8,167 nt of DNA from an uncultured bacterium (lineage in GTDB: Bacteria > Actinomycetota > Coriobacteriia > Coriobacteriales > Eggerthellaceae): the NCBI GenBank assembly GCA_947649215.1, contig CANSQW010000043.1, positions 1 to 8,167 on the forward strand, read 5' to 3'. Below, one piece after another: positions 1-6,257 of this stretch. Numbering within the stretch: position 1 is the stretch's first letter; each line of letters opens with the position of its first letter. A program made the position numbers and the translations under genes. The notes below the pieces were generated by a model. The model was not told where the DNA came from, made no database searches, and saw nothing but the letters and a program-made list of their open reading frames with translations.

Positions 1-1445
1 GCCATGGCGCTCTCCACGCCGTTGGCGGCCTTCAGGCGCGCGAAGTAGCTGCGGGTCTCCTTGGCCACCACGCCGGACAGCGCCACCAGCGCCACCATGT
101 TGGGCAGGGCCATCAGGCCGTTGAAGATGTCGGCGATGGTCCACACGGCGCTCACGGTCATGTAGGGGCCGATGAACACGGCGGCGATGTAGAGCCAGCG
201 GTACGCCTTCACGGCCTTCATGTTGCCGTTGCTGAAGTACTCGAGGCAGCGCTCGCCGTAGTAGTCCCAGCCGAGGATGGTGGTGAAGCCGAACAGCACC
301 AGGCACGCCATCAGGATGAAGGCCGTGGCCTCGCTCGGCAGGAACGGCAGGCCCGCCTGGAACGCGGCGGTGGTGACGGCCGCGCCCTCAAGTCCGGGCA
401 GGTTGTAGGCGCCGGTCATGACGATGGCCAGGCCCGTCATGGAGCACACCACGATGGTGTCGAGGAAGGTGCCGGTCATGGACACGAGGCCCTGGCGCAC
501 CGGCTCCTTGGTCTGGGCGGCCGCGGCGGCGATGGGGGCCGAGCCCAGGCCGGCCTCGTTGGAGAAGATGCCGCGGGCGATGCCCTTCTGCATGGCGATG
601 ATGATGGCGCCGAGCATGCCGCCGGCCGCCGCCTGCAGGCCGAACGCGCTCTGCACGATGGTCACGAGCGCCGCGGGCAGCATCTGGATGTTGGCGATGA
701 TGAGCACGAGCGAGAAGCCCACGTACACCACCACCATGGCGGGGATGACGCGCTCGGACACGCTGGCGATGCGGCGCAGGCCGCCGACGACCACCAGGCC
801 CACCAGCACGGCCAGAATGAGCGACGCCACCACGGTGGCGATGGAGTAGTCCATGCCGAACAGCGAGAAGGCGATGGCGGACTTGTCCGGGTCAAAGAAG
901 CCGGTAATGGCGCCGGATATGGAGTTGACCTGCGTGAACGTTCCGATGCCGAACAGGCCGACGCACATGCCGAAGAAGGCGAAGATCTTGGCGAGCCAGC
1001 GCCAGTTGGGCCCCATGCCACGCTCGATGTAGTAGAACGGGCCGCCGAGCACGTGGCCGTCCTCGCGGATGGAGCGGTACTTCACGGCAAGCAGGCCCTC
1101 GGAGAACTTGGTGGCCATGCCGAACAGCGCCGCGAGCCACATCCAGAACAGGGCGCCCGGGCCGCCGGCCACGATGGCGGTGGCCACGCCCACGATGTTG
1201 CCCGTGCCGATGGTGGCCGAGAGCGCGGTGCACAGAGCGCCGAAGCTGGTGACCTCGCCCTTGCCGTCGTCCTCGTTCTTGATCATGTAGCGCAGCGCAC
1301 GCGGCAGCTGGCTGAACTGCAGGCCCTTGAGGCGCACGGTCAGCAGCAGGCCGCCGAAGAGGATGAGCACCATGAGGGGCACGCCCCAGATGAAGTCATC
1401 GATGATGCCCAGTACGTTGTTGATGGGCTCGAACACGTCGTCCAC
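1..1445 (-). CDS. AGCS-family sodium:alanine/glycine symporter (3' end outside window)
   Basis: This is an inner-membrane secondary transporter that takes up alanine or glycine together with Na+. I translated the minus strand from a GTG at 1445, giving 481 codons open to the window edge. Family marks seen: SATIGTGNIVGVA near residues 76-88, GGPGALFWMW at 94-103, GGPFYYIERGMG at 134-145, and the strongly conserved RGIFSNEAGLGSAP at 291-304. Many hydrophobic segments alternate with short loops (for example 21-36, 205-222, 236-253 and 374-391). The length fits a family of about 450-500 residues, so only the C-terminus is missing. The GTG is chosen because AAGGAGG (1452-1458) lies 6 nt upstream and the first residues (MDDVFEPINN) match typical AGCS N-termini. 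A glycine riboswitch and a consensus promoter precede it, which points to glycine as a substrate or signal. Glycine versus alanine preference cannot be read from sequence. Confidence 0.95.
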   Translation of the reverse strand, partial: MDDVFEPINNVLGIIDDFIWGVPLMVLILFGGLLLTVRLKGLQFSQLPRALRYMIKNEDDGKGEVTSFGALCTALSATIGTGNIVGVATAIVAGGPGALFWMWLAALFGMATKFSEGLLAVKYRSIREDGHVLGGPFYYIERGMGPNWRWLAKIFAFFGMCVGLFGIGTFTQVNSISGAITGFFDPDKSAIAFSLFGMDYSIATVVASLILAVLVGLVVVGGLRRIASVSERVIPAMVVVYVGFSLVLIIANIQMLPAALVTIVQSAFGLQAAAGGMLGAIIIAMQKGIARGIFSNEAGLGSAPIAAAAAQTKEPVRQGLVSMTGTFLDTIVVCSMTGLAIVMTGAYNLPGLEGAAVTTAAFQAGLPFLPSEATAFILMACLVLFGFTTILGWDYYGERCLEYFSNGNMKAVKAYRWLYIAAVFIGPYMTVSAVWTIADIFNGLMALPNMVALVALSGVVAKETRSYFARLKAANGVESAM

Positions 1446-1450
1446 GAAAA

Positions 1451-1500
1451 TCCTCCTTCTCTTGTGGGCGATGTCCGCCGAAGAAGGAGGCTCTGGAGAA
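1451..1500 (-). promoter_or_regulatory. Riboswitch expression platform: SD, anti-SD and switching strand
   Basis: On the minus-strand transcript the SD region AGAAGGAGG (1460 to 1452) has an exact 9-nt complement, CCTCCTTCT, at 1490 to 1482, 21 nt upstream. A hairpin hiding the ribosome binding site is therefore possible. Directly upstream of the anti-SD, TTCTCCAGAG (1500 to 1491) is an exact 10-nt complement of CTCTGGAGAA (1629 to 1620), the 5' side of the aptamer's P1 region. After one mismatch that pairing can continue over CUCC of the anti-SD against GGGG at 1634 to 1631. The complementarity is seen directly; its use as a translational switch is inferred. No strong intrinsic terminator is visible between aptamer and start codon, only a 6-bp GGGCGC/GCGCTC stem (1546-1527) without a U-run. 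Confidence 0.65.
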
Positions 1501-1540
1501 GCACGCTATGCGGGGCAAGGAAAGATGAGCGCGAAGATAA

Positions 1541-1634
1541 GCGCCCTCTGTCCTTTTGCCTGAGAGTTTCAGCGCGGCTGCGTGGCAGCGCCTTGCACCT
1601 TCGGCACCCGTATTCGGGATTCTCCAGAGGCCCC
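1541..1634 (-). promoter_or_regulatory. Glycine riboswitch aptamer (singlet)
   Basis: The reverse complement shows the conserved glycine aptamer blocks in order: CTCTGGAGAATCCC (the usual GGAGA block), GTGCCGAAGGTGCAAGG (the usual CCGAAGGNGCAA block), then GAAACTCTCAGGCAAAAGGACAGAG, almost the textbook 3' block. P1 can form between CCTCT (1630-1626) and AGAGG (1549-1545). P2 and P3 regions are filled by CCCGAATACGGG and a GC-rich hairpin around 1575-1595. It binds glycine in the nascent mRNA leader and controls the AGCS symporter gene 100 nt downstream. Glycine switches in front of such symporters are a known arrangement; a published Streptococcus example represses the gene when glycine is present. 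Only one complete aptamer is present rather than the common tandem. Confidence 0.93.
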
Positions 1635-1635
1635 T

Positions 1636-1673
1636 CCGCGCCCTGTCTCCGTGGATTCAGAGCGTTTCAGCGG
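1636..1673 (-). promoter_or_regulatory. Degenerate second half-aptamer (possible ghost aptamer)
   Basis: Just upstream of the intact aptamer in the transcript, CGCTGAAACGCTCTGAATCC followed by ACGGAGACAGGGCGC strongly resembles the intact 3' block (GCTGAAACTCTCAGGCAAAA, then GGACAGAGGGCGC). CTCTG and CGGAG can pair around a 6-nt loop, and outer CCGC/GCGG can close the element. No matching 5' aptamer half exists, because the promoter's predicted start site (near 1692) leaves only about 20 nt. Singlet glycine riboswitches are known to carry a reduced neighbouring ghost element that docks on the real aptamer. A 5' ghost is the most likely reading here; a decayed tandem is the alternative. Confidence 0.55.
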
Positions 1674-1698
1674 GGTACGCTATGTGATTGCGTTGCAA

Positions 1699-1726
1699 AT
1701 TATAGGCAGGGCGGTCGGCTTGTCAA
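1699..1726 (-). promoter_or_regulatory. Sigma-A type promoter for the riboswitch and symporter
   Basis: On the minus strand a perfect TTGACA (1726-1721) and a perfect TATAAT (1704-1699) are separated by 16 bp. The predicted start is about 1692, so the riboswitch would begin within about 20 nt of the RNA 5' end. Both hexamers match consensus in otherwise GC-rich DNA, which makes chance unlikely. Confidence 0.85.
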
Positions 1727-1810
1727 TGGAAGGCTGGGGCGAAATGGTAGAATCGGGGTCGTCGGCGCAGCGGACGGCCCCGAGCGGCTCCCCCGTCGAC
1801 CTCAAAGCGC

Positions 1811-1886
1811 GCCCCTGTAGCTCAGCGGATAGAGCGTCGGTTTCCTAAACCGTGCGTCGGAGGTTCGAGTCCTCTCAGGGGCGCCA
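1811..1886 (+). tRNA. tRNA-Arg (anticodon CCT)
   Basis: A 76-nt cloverleaf with encoded CCA. The acceptor stem GCCCCTG (1811-1817) pairs with CAGGGGC (1876-1882); G73 is followed by CCA at 1884-1886. The D stem is GCTC/GAGC (1820-1823, 1832-1835). The anticodon arm is TCGGT, loop TTCCTAA with CCT at 1844-1846, then ACCGT; its outermost 27-43 pair is a U-U mismatch. The T arm is GGAGG, loop TTCGAGT, then CCTCT. It reads AGG arginine codons, which are uncommon in this GC-rich genome. A TAGAAT at 1748-1753 could be the -10 element of its promoter, but no good -35 lies at proper spacing. Confidence 0.95.
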
Positions 1887-1892
1887 GTTCCT

Positions 1893-1920
1893 GGGCTGTC
1901 TTCCTCAAGCTCTCCTTTTT
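1893..1920 (+). terminator. Weak intrinsic terminator candidate after tRNA-Arg
   Basis: GGGCT (1893-1897) can pair with AGCTC (1908-1912), including one G-U pair, across a 10-nt loop. TCC and five T residues (1916-1920) follow. The stem is short, so this is only a position-based suggestion for the end of the tRNA transcript. Confidence 0.3.
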
Positions 1921-1976
1921 GTCATGCATTCGTTACCTGTGGTCAGTCGTTCGTGTCCGGTGACGCTTGCACGGTA

Positions 1977-2005
1977 TTGTCGTGCCAGAGGGTCGTTATT
2001 AGTAT
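1977..2005 (+). promoter_or_regulatory. Possible promoter for the secreted-protein operon
   Basis: TTGTCG (1977-1982) and TAGTAT (2000-2005) each match the consensus hexamers at 4 of 6 positions, with 17 bp between them. They sit at the edge of the only AT-rich island upstream of the adhesin. A TATATT at 2014-2019 is an alternative -10 but has no convincing -35. The evidence is weak. Confidence 0.35.
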
Positions 2006-2029
2006 GTAAACCGTATATTTACGTTTTTT
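2006..2029. promoter_or_regulatory. AT-rich inverted repeat (operator-like or weak hairpin plus T-run)
   Basis: GTAAA (2006-2010) and TTTAC (2018-2022) form an inverted repeat around a 7-nt centre. Alternatively AAA-C-CGTA pairs with TACG-TTT around TATT, running into six T residues (2024-2029). Because it lies immediately downstream of a possible -10 element, it could be a repressor site, or a weak terminator or attenuator. The repeat itself is certain; its role is not. Confidence 0.35.
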
Positions 2030-2287
2030 GATGGAGAACTATCCGCTTTGGGCAATCTGCTTCGCCGTTCTGGAGGGAGCAGGGGCGGTAGTGGCCATGG
2101 TCGTGCGGCGTTTGGCGAGAAACGCGGGCGCGACCCGTAACGTTGTTGCGTCACCCCCCGGCGCTCGTCGTCGGGAGAGAGCCATGGGGCTTGTGCGCAC
2201 GGTCGGGAGGATGGCCGAGCGTCGCAGTGCCCGAAGAGGATGTTCTGCCAGTTGAGGAACGGTCGCTTTGCGACTGGTCTGATAACG

Positions 2288-2294
2288 AGGGAGG
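2288..2294 (+). promoter_or_regulatory. Shine-Dalgarno that decides the adhesin start
   Basis: AGGGAGG abuts an ATG at 2295 with no spacer, which would be unworkable for initiation there. It stands 6 nt before the second in-frame ATG at 2301. The second ATG is therefore the likely start, shortening the longest reading by two residues. Confidence 0.75.
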
Positions 2295-2300
2295 ATGGCC

Positions 2301-5300
2301 ATGGGTGGCTCGAACCAGAAGCCGGCGCAGCCAAGCACGCCGAAGAACCACACCTGGGGAAAGAAGCGCGTCCAGCTCATCGTGGGCGGCGTCGCCGTAT
2401 GCGCGGCCCTGTCCCTGAGCGGCATCGCCTTCGCGGCGGCGGGCGGCGGATCGTCCGTCACCTGGGACGCGATGGAGAAGGAGCAGCCCCCGGTTCCCAT
2501 CGAGCAGGCGGAAGCCCCGAAGGCCGAGGCAGACGCGCTGCCCGTCACGGGCGCGGCGGACAAGAAGGACGCGCAGGAGCAGCCGAAGGCCGAGGCTCCG
2601 GTTGAGGACAAGAAGCCGGCCGACGAGGTTGCGGCTTCGGTCAGCAACCCCGTGGCGGATGGAAAAAACACCACGGAGCAGGGCTCGCGCGGTTCGAATG
2701 AGCCGGCCGGAGCTGACGTGAAGGGCGGCGCGGACGGCAAGGAGCCGGCCGACGCGGCGAGCGACCCCCAGGGCGACGCGCAGGCCGAGCCTGCCCCTGA
2801 GGCTCCGGCCGCGGAAGACCCGACGGCCCAGGCTGCCGAGGCGGCTCCCGCGAAGGCCGTCGTGAAGCTCTCCGTGGAGCCGGCCGACCAGGGCGCCGTT
2901 GCCTACGCGGGAGCGACGTACCGCGACGGCGATTCCATCGAGGCCGAGGCTCCGGCCGACTTCGCCCTGACCGTGAGCCCTGCCGAGGGGTACGAGGTCG
3001 AGTCCGTCACCGTTATCCGCACGGCCGTCCCGCTTGAGGGCACAGACGCCCCGGCTGCCGCTCCCGGCGCCGGCACGGCCGCTCCTCTTGAGGCCGACGC
3101 CGCGGGCGCCTACGTGGTGAGCGCCGATGCGCAGGCCGCCACCTACCAGGTGTCGGTGACCCTCAGGGACGCGCGCATCAACAGCTGGGAGAACCTCAAG
3201 GCCGCGCTCGAGCAGGGCGGGGATGTCAGGCTTGACGACAGCATCGTGGCCAAGGGGCCGCTGACCATCACCGCTGACACGACGCTTGACCTGGCGGGTC
3301 ATAACCTCACGCTTCCGGACGGCGAGGCGAGTGAGGTGGGCGCTTCCGGCGCCCTCATCACCGTGCAGTCCGGCACCTTCACTCTCACCGACTCTACCGC
3401 GACCCCGCTCAAGTCCCAGTGCCGGGCCGAGAAGCGCGGGGTGCAGGCCAAGGAGGCTGGCCAGCTGGCCTCCTACGACGCGGCCAGCCATGAGCTTACT
3501 TATTATGTGACCACGACCAAGGCTAACCGCACGACGGGCACCACCTTCGAGACGCGCCATGAGGAGCACCTGAACCTGGGTGCCGCCGGCGCCATTGAGG
3601 CGCAGGGCATCGGCGCCCTCGTCGAGGTGCGCGACGGTGCCGCGTTCGCCATGGACGGCGGTCGTCTGACGAATGCGGGCGGTGCCCATGCCGTGAAGGC
3701 CGGCGACTCGACGGTGACCATCGTCGGCAATGCCGCCATCGTCGGCAGCGGCAGCGCGTCCGCCAGCGGACAGGACGCTAACGGCGCCGGCATCTACCAG
3801 GCCGGTGGCACGCTGACTGTGGGCGGCAACGCCGCCATCGCCGCTAACGTGGCCGCCAACAACGGCGGCGGCGTGTACCTGGCTGATGGCAAGGCGACCA
3901 TCGGCGGCAATGCCGTGGTGGCCGGCAACAAGGCGTCCGAGGACGCGGCGGAGACGGACGGCTCCAACGAGCATCCGGACACGTACAACGGCGGCGGCAT
4001 CTACGTGGCCAAGGCCGCGTCGCTCACGGTGAGCGAGAACGCCGTCTTCTCGGGTAACCGCGCTCGTCGCGATGGCGGCGGCATCTACGTGGCGCCCCGG
4101 CTGAAGGATGACTCGCTCGTCAGCGCGAACCGCCTTGTCCTCACTGGCGCCACCATTACCAACAACTACTCTGATGCCGTCAAGGAGCGCACGGGCTTCT
4201 ACGTGTCCGGCGGCGGTGGTATCTTCTCGATGGGCGACGCTGCTATCGACGGTGCCGTCATCACGTCCAATCGCGCGGCCGACGCCGGCGGTGGCTTGGC
4301 CATGCCGGGCGAGGCCAAGTACCAGATGCCCCTGCTCGCCATGACCAACACCGTGGTGGCTGCCAACTGGGCGGAGGCCAGCGAGGGCGGCGGCATGTTC
4401 TGCATGACCTCCGGTCGCCGCGATGAGGACAAGGTGGCGCGCCTGAGCTACGTCACCACCGGCACCTACGTCACCAACAACCACACCAACACCGAGTTCG
4501 ACTACGGCGGAGGCGGCCTGTTCGTGCCTGTCGATGGCTTCCTGAACGTGGTGTACCCCGTGGTCTCGGGCAACGAGGCCCGCGGCTTAGGCGGCGGCGT
4601 GGGCGCGTGCAGCAACAGCACCGTCATCACCCAGGACGCCGCCATCTTCGACAACAAGGCCCTGGGCGAGAACCACACCACCAACCCCAACGAGTACGGC
4701 GACCGCTGGGCCATGCTCGCCGAGGACAAGGGCCCCGGCCCCAAGGGCAACGACCCGGGCGACCGTATTTGGGATATGAAGTCCTCGGCGGTGGTTGAAA
4801 ACACGTACGATCAGTACGACAGCTACAACGACTATCGCACGCTCAAGCATGCGGGCTGGCGCAACGAGGAGGACAAGGTCGAGCCCCTGGAGGCCAACGA
4901 CTTCTTCAGCGCGCACCGCGCCACCGTCTACGGCACGATGCTCGGCGGCCATGACGCCAGCTGCCCGGAGAACTGTGAGAGCAGCCATCGCTCCGAGTAC
5001 AACTGGACGGGTTGGATGAGCGCGAGCCCCGCCCAGGGCGAAGCGAAGGTGGACTACGCCAAGTATGGAGTGGCGAAAGTGACTCTCCCGGGTGAAGGAG
5101 GGCAGCTGGGAGCCAACTCCTCTGGTCCCCGTGCTAACAACTTGGGTTGGTACCTATGGGTCAAGAATAGCGACTTCGATGAAGAGTTGGCTCTGGAGAG
5201 TGCGTACAAGCTTGACGGCGCGAGTGTGGAGCTCAACAGCTACCAAAGCGGCAAGAGCTTCCGCTCTTCCATGACCGGCTTCTACGAACTGGGCTTGCAG

Positions 5301-6245
5301 AACGCCCCCAACCTCATCTGCCTGGACTTCAAGCGCTACGCCGACGGCGGCTTCATGCAGAATGCCGACGGCAGCTCCGCCAACAACGGGCTCTACCTTA
5401 AGGCCGACGGCTCGAAGCTGGCCCCGCGCGAGCTGGAGGCCGCTACGCGCACCGAGCCCTTGGCCTACTACCGCGTGTACCACATCGACAAGTTCCCCGA
5501 GGGCAATGGCTTTGCCCAGGCCAACCGCATCATGGCGCTTACCGCGGATCCGAGCGCCGCGGCCAAGGTGTCGGCCCGCAGCGCTGCTTGCGTGTTCGTC
5601 ACGGGCAACAGCTCCAACACCAACGGCGGCGGCATCGGCTGCAACGGCTTCATCCACATCGGCCGCCCCGATCCCAACGTGCCCGACGAGCCGACGACGC
5701 CGGACGACCCGACGCACTTCGGCAGCTTCCGCATCGTGAAGACGCTCGAGGGATTCCCGGAGACCGAGGAGGGCACCATCGACGGCGAGCGCGCCACCGT
5801 GGTCTTCCACGTAGTGGGCTATCAGGACGAGGAGTCCGTCGAGAGCGGCGAGGGCCATAACGTCATCTACGATGCCTACCACGCTCTGGAGTTCGACGCC
5901 AATGAGGAACAGGAGATCGTGCTGGGCTGCTTCCCCGTGGGCTCGTACTTCACGGTGACTGAGGTGTCCTACAGCGGCGCCAACTTCGAGATAGCCGATG
6001 GCGAGAGTGCCACGCGAGGCGTCACTATTGTGGCGAACGACGACACGCAGGAGGGCGCCGTCCTTCCGCAGGTCAACTTCCGCAACACGTACAAAGGCGA
6101 TGGCCACAAGACCTCTGGCGTGGTGAACACCTACACCAAGCAGGACGGCAGCTACACCGTCACCCAGAAGTGGAGCAAGACCCAGGTTGTCGTGCCTGAG
6201 CCTGCGGAGGGCGACGAGCCGCAGACCCCGGCCGACGAGTCCTAG
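2301..6245 (+). CDS. Giant secreted beta-helix adhesin-like protein
   Basis: A predicted exported protein of 1,314 residues. The signal peptide is unusual in having a 23-residue polar n-region ending GKKR, then a hydrophobic core (24-44) and a likely AFA cleavage site near 45. Residues 46-183 are disordered Ala/Pro/Glu/Lys-rich. Residues 184-290 look like an Ig-like domain (EGYEV motif). From about 294 (SWENLKAALEQ, LTITADTTLDLAGHNLTL) to about 795 the pattern is a right-handed parallel beta-helix, with repeated GGG[IVLM][YF] turns and GN[KR]A motifs. Residues 796-1120 are unrecognised. After a Pro/Asp linker (1121-1138), residues 1139-1265 resemble a Cna-B/SpaA-like beta-sandwich ending NFRNTYKG. 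There is no C-terminal LPXTG, membrane helix or repeat anchor. It is first in an apparent operon with TasA-like proteins. An adhesive or matrix role is inferred from architecture and neighbours; the ligand is unknown. Confidence 0.85.
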   Translation: MGGSNQKPAQPSTPKNHTWGKKRVQLIVGGVAVCAALSLSGIAFAAAGGGSSVTWDAMEKEQPPVPIEQAEAPKAEADALPVTGAADKKDAQEQPKAEAPVEDKKPADEVAASVSNPVADGKNTTEQGSRGSNEPAGADVKGGADGKEPADAASDPQGDAQAEPAPEAPAAEDPTAQAAEAAPAKAVVKLSVEPADQGAVAYAGATYRDGDSIEAEAPADFALTVSPAEGYEVESVTVIRTAVPLEGTDAPAAAPGAGTAAPLEADAAGAYVVSADAQAATYQVSVTLRDARINSWENLKAALEQGGDVRLDDSIVAKGPLTITADTTLDLAGHNLTLPDGEASEVGASGALITVQSGTFTLTDSTATPLKSQCRAEKRGVQAKEAGQLASYDAASHELTYYVTTTKANRTTGTTFETRHEEHLNLGAAGAIEAQGIGALVEVRDGAAFAMDGGRLTNAGGAHAVKAGDSTVTIVGNAAIVGSGSASASGQDANGAGIYQAGGTLTVGGNAAIAANVAANNGGGVYLADGKATIGGNAVVAGNKASEDAAETDGSNEHPDTYNGGGIYVAKAASLTVSENAVFSGNRARRDGGGIYVAPRLKDDSLVSANRLVLTGATITNNYSDAVKERTGFYVSGGGGIFSMGDAAIDGAVITSNRAADAGGGLAMPGEAKYQMPLLAMTNTVVAANWAEASEGGGMFCMTSGRRDEDKVARLSYVTTGTYVTNNHTNTEFDYGGGGLFVPVDGFLNVVYPVVSGNEARGLGGGVGACSNSTVITQDAAIFDNKALGENHTTNPNEYGDRWAMLAEDKGPGPKGNDPGDRIWDMKSSAVVENTYDQYDSYNDYRTLKHAGWRNEEDKVEPLEANDFFSAHRATVYGTMLGGHDASCPENCESSHRSEYNWTGWMSASPAQGEAKVDYAKYGVAKVTLPGEGGQLGANSSGPRANNLGWYLWVKNSDFDEELALESAYKLDGASVELNSYQSGKSFRSSMTGFYELGLQNAPNLICLDFKRYADGGFMQNADGSSANNGLYLKADGSKLAPRELEAATRTEPLAYYRVYHIDKFPEGNGFAQANRIMALTADPSAAAKVSARSAACVFVTGNSSNTNGGGIGCNGFIHIGRPDPNVPDEPTTPDDPTHFGSFRIVKTLEGFPETEEGTIDGERATVVFHVVGYQDEESVESGEGHNVIYDAYHALEFDANEEQEIVLGCFPVGSYFTVTEVSYSGANFEIADGESATRGVTIVANDDTQEGAVLPQVNFRNTYKGDGHKTSGVVNTYTKQDGSYTVTQKWSKTQVVVPEPAEGDEPQTPADES
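2663..2669 (+). other. A AAA AAC slippery heptamer in the adhesin gene
   Basis: The only A6 run I noticed in the gene lies exactly in the X XXY YYZ frame (GGA AAA AAC at 2661-2669), the pattern of -1 ribosomal frameshift sites. A -1 shift leads after ten codons to TGA at 2699-2701, giving a secreted fragment of roughly 130 residues from the N-terminal linker. A one-base slip in replication would likewise truncate the protein. Function is speculative: six A residues are few for phase variation, and I see no clear stimulatory structure. Confidence 0.3.
3861..4673 (+). repeat. Degenerate Gly-rich beta-helix coils inside the adhesin
   Basis: The encoded motif GGG followed by I/V/L/M and usually Y/F recurs: GGGVYLA, GGGIYVA twice, GGGIFSM, GGGLAMP, GGGMFCM, GGGLFVP, GGGVGAC. 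It alternates with xxNxA motifs such as AGNKA, SGNRA, TSNRA, SGNEA and FDNKA. Two copies are conserved even at DNA level: a 20-bp identity at 3990-4009 and 4074-4093, 84 bp (28 codons) apart. The pattern recalls the GGA[ILV]/FxxN repeats of chlamydial polymorphic membrane proteins and other right-handed beta-helices, suggesting one coil or coil pair per repeat. Confidence 0.75.
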
Positions 6246-6257
6246 GCGAGGAAAGTG

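Larger units (their letters stand above)
1887..2287. other. Gene-free stretch between tRNA and secreted-protein operon
   Basis: About 400 nt holding no gene I can support. From left to right it has a weak terminator-like hairpin after the tRNA (1893-1920), an AT-rich island (about 1995-2030) with an inverted repeat and possible promoter, then GC-rich sequence with hairpins: CCCGGCG/CGTCGGG at 2157-2175, the palindrome GTGCGCAC at 2193-2200, and GTCGC-TTT-GCGAC at 2264-2276 shortly before the adhesin's SD. If transcription starts near 2010, the adhesin mRNA has a leader of nearly 290 nt. I do not recognise a known riboswitch class in it. Confidence 0.5.

Noticed and set aside
418..849. Plus-strand frame rich in Met/Thr/Ala
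   Set aside because: It is antisense to transmembrane segments of the AGCS symporter and has no SD.
1527..1546. GGGCGC/GCGCTC stem after the aptamer as an intrinsic terminator
   Set aside because: The stem is only 6 bp with a G-U pair and lacks a U-run. The SD/anti-SD arrangement explains regulation better.
1053..1820. Plus-strand open frame covering the symporter start, riboswitch and tRNA upstream region
   Set aside because: It runs antisense to a confidently identified AGCS gene and through a conserved riboswitch; the protein is low complexity.
2028..2255. Possible 75-codon gene (MENYPLWAICFAV...) upstream of the adhesin
   Set aside because: A T6 run stands where an SD should be, the second half is Arg-rich nonsense-like, and codon use differs from neighbours. 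A leader peptide cannot be excluded but is not supported.
2538..2552. LPVTG as a sortase sorting signal
   Set aside because: It lies near residue 80, is not followed by a hydrophobic helix and basic tail, and sits in Ala/Pro/Glu-rich sequence where such pentapeptides arise easily.
2151..4484. Long open frame (777 codons) on the minus strand, antisense to the adhesin
   Set aside because: Its composition is Arg/Gly/Val/His-rich low complexity with no domain, signal or SD. It is the expected shadow of a GC3-rich gene on the other strand.
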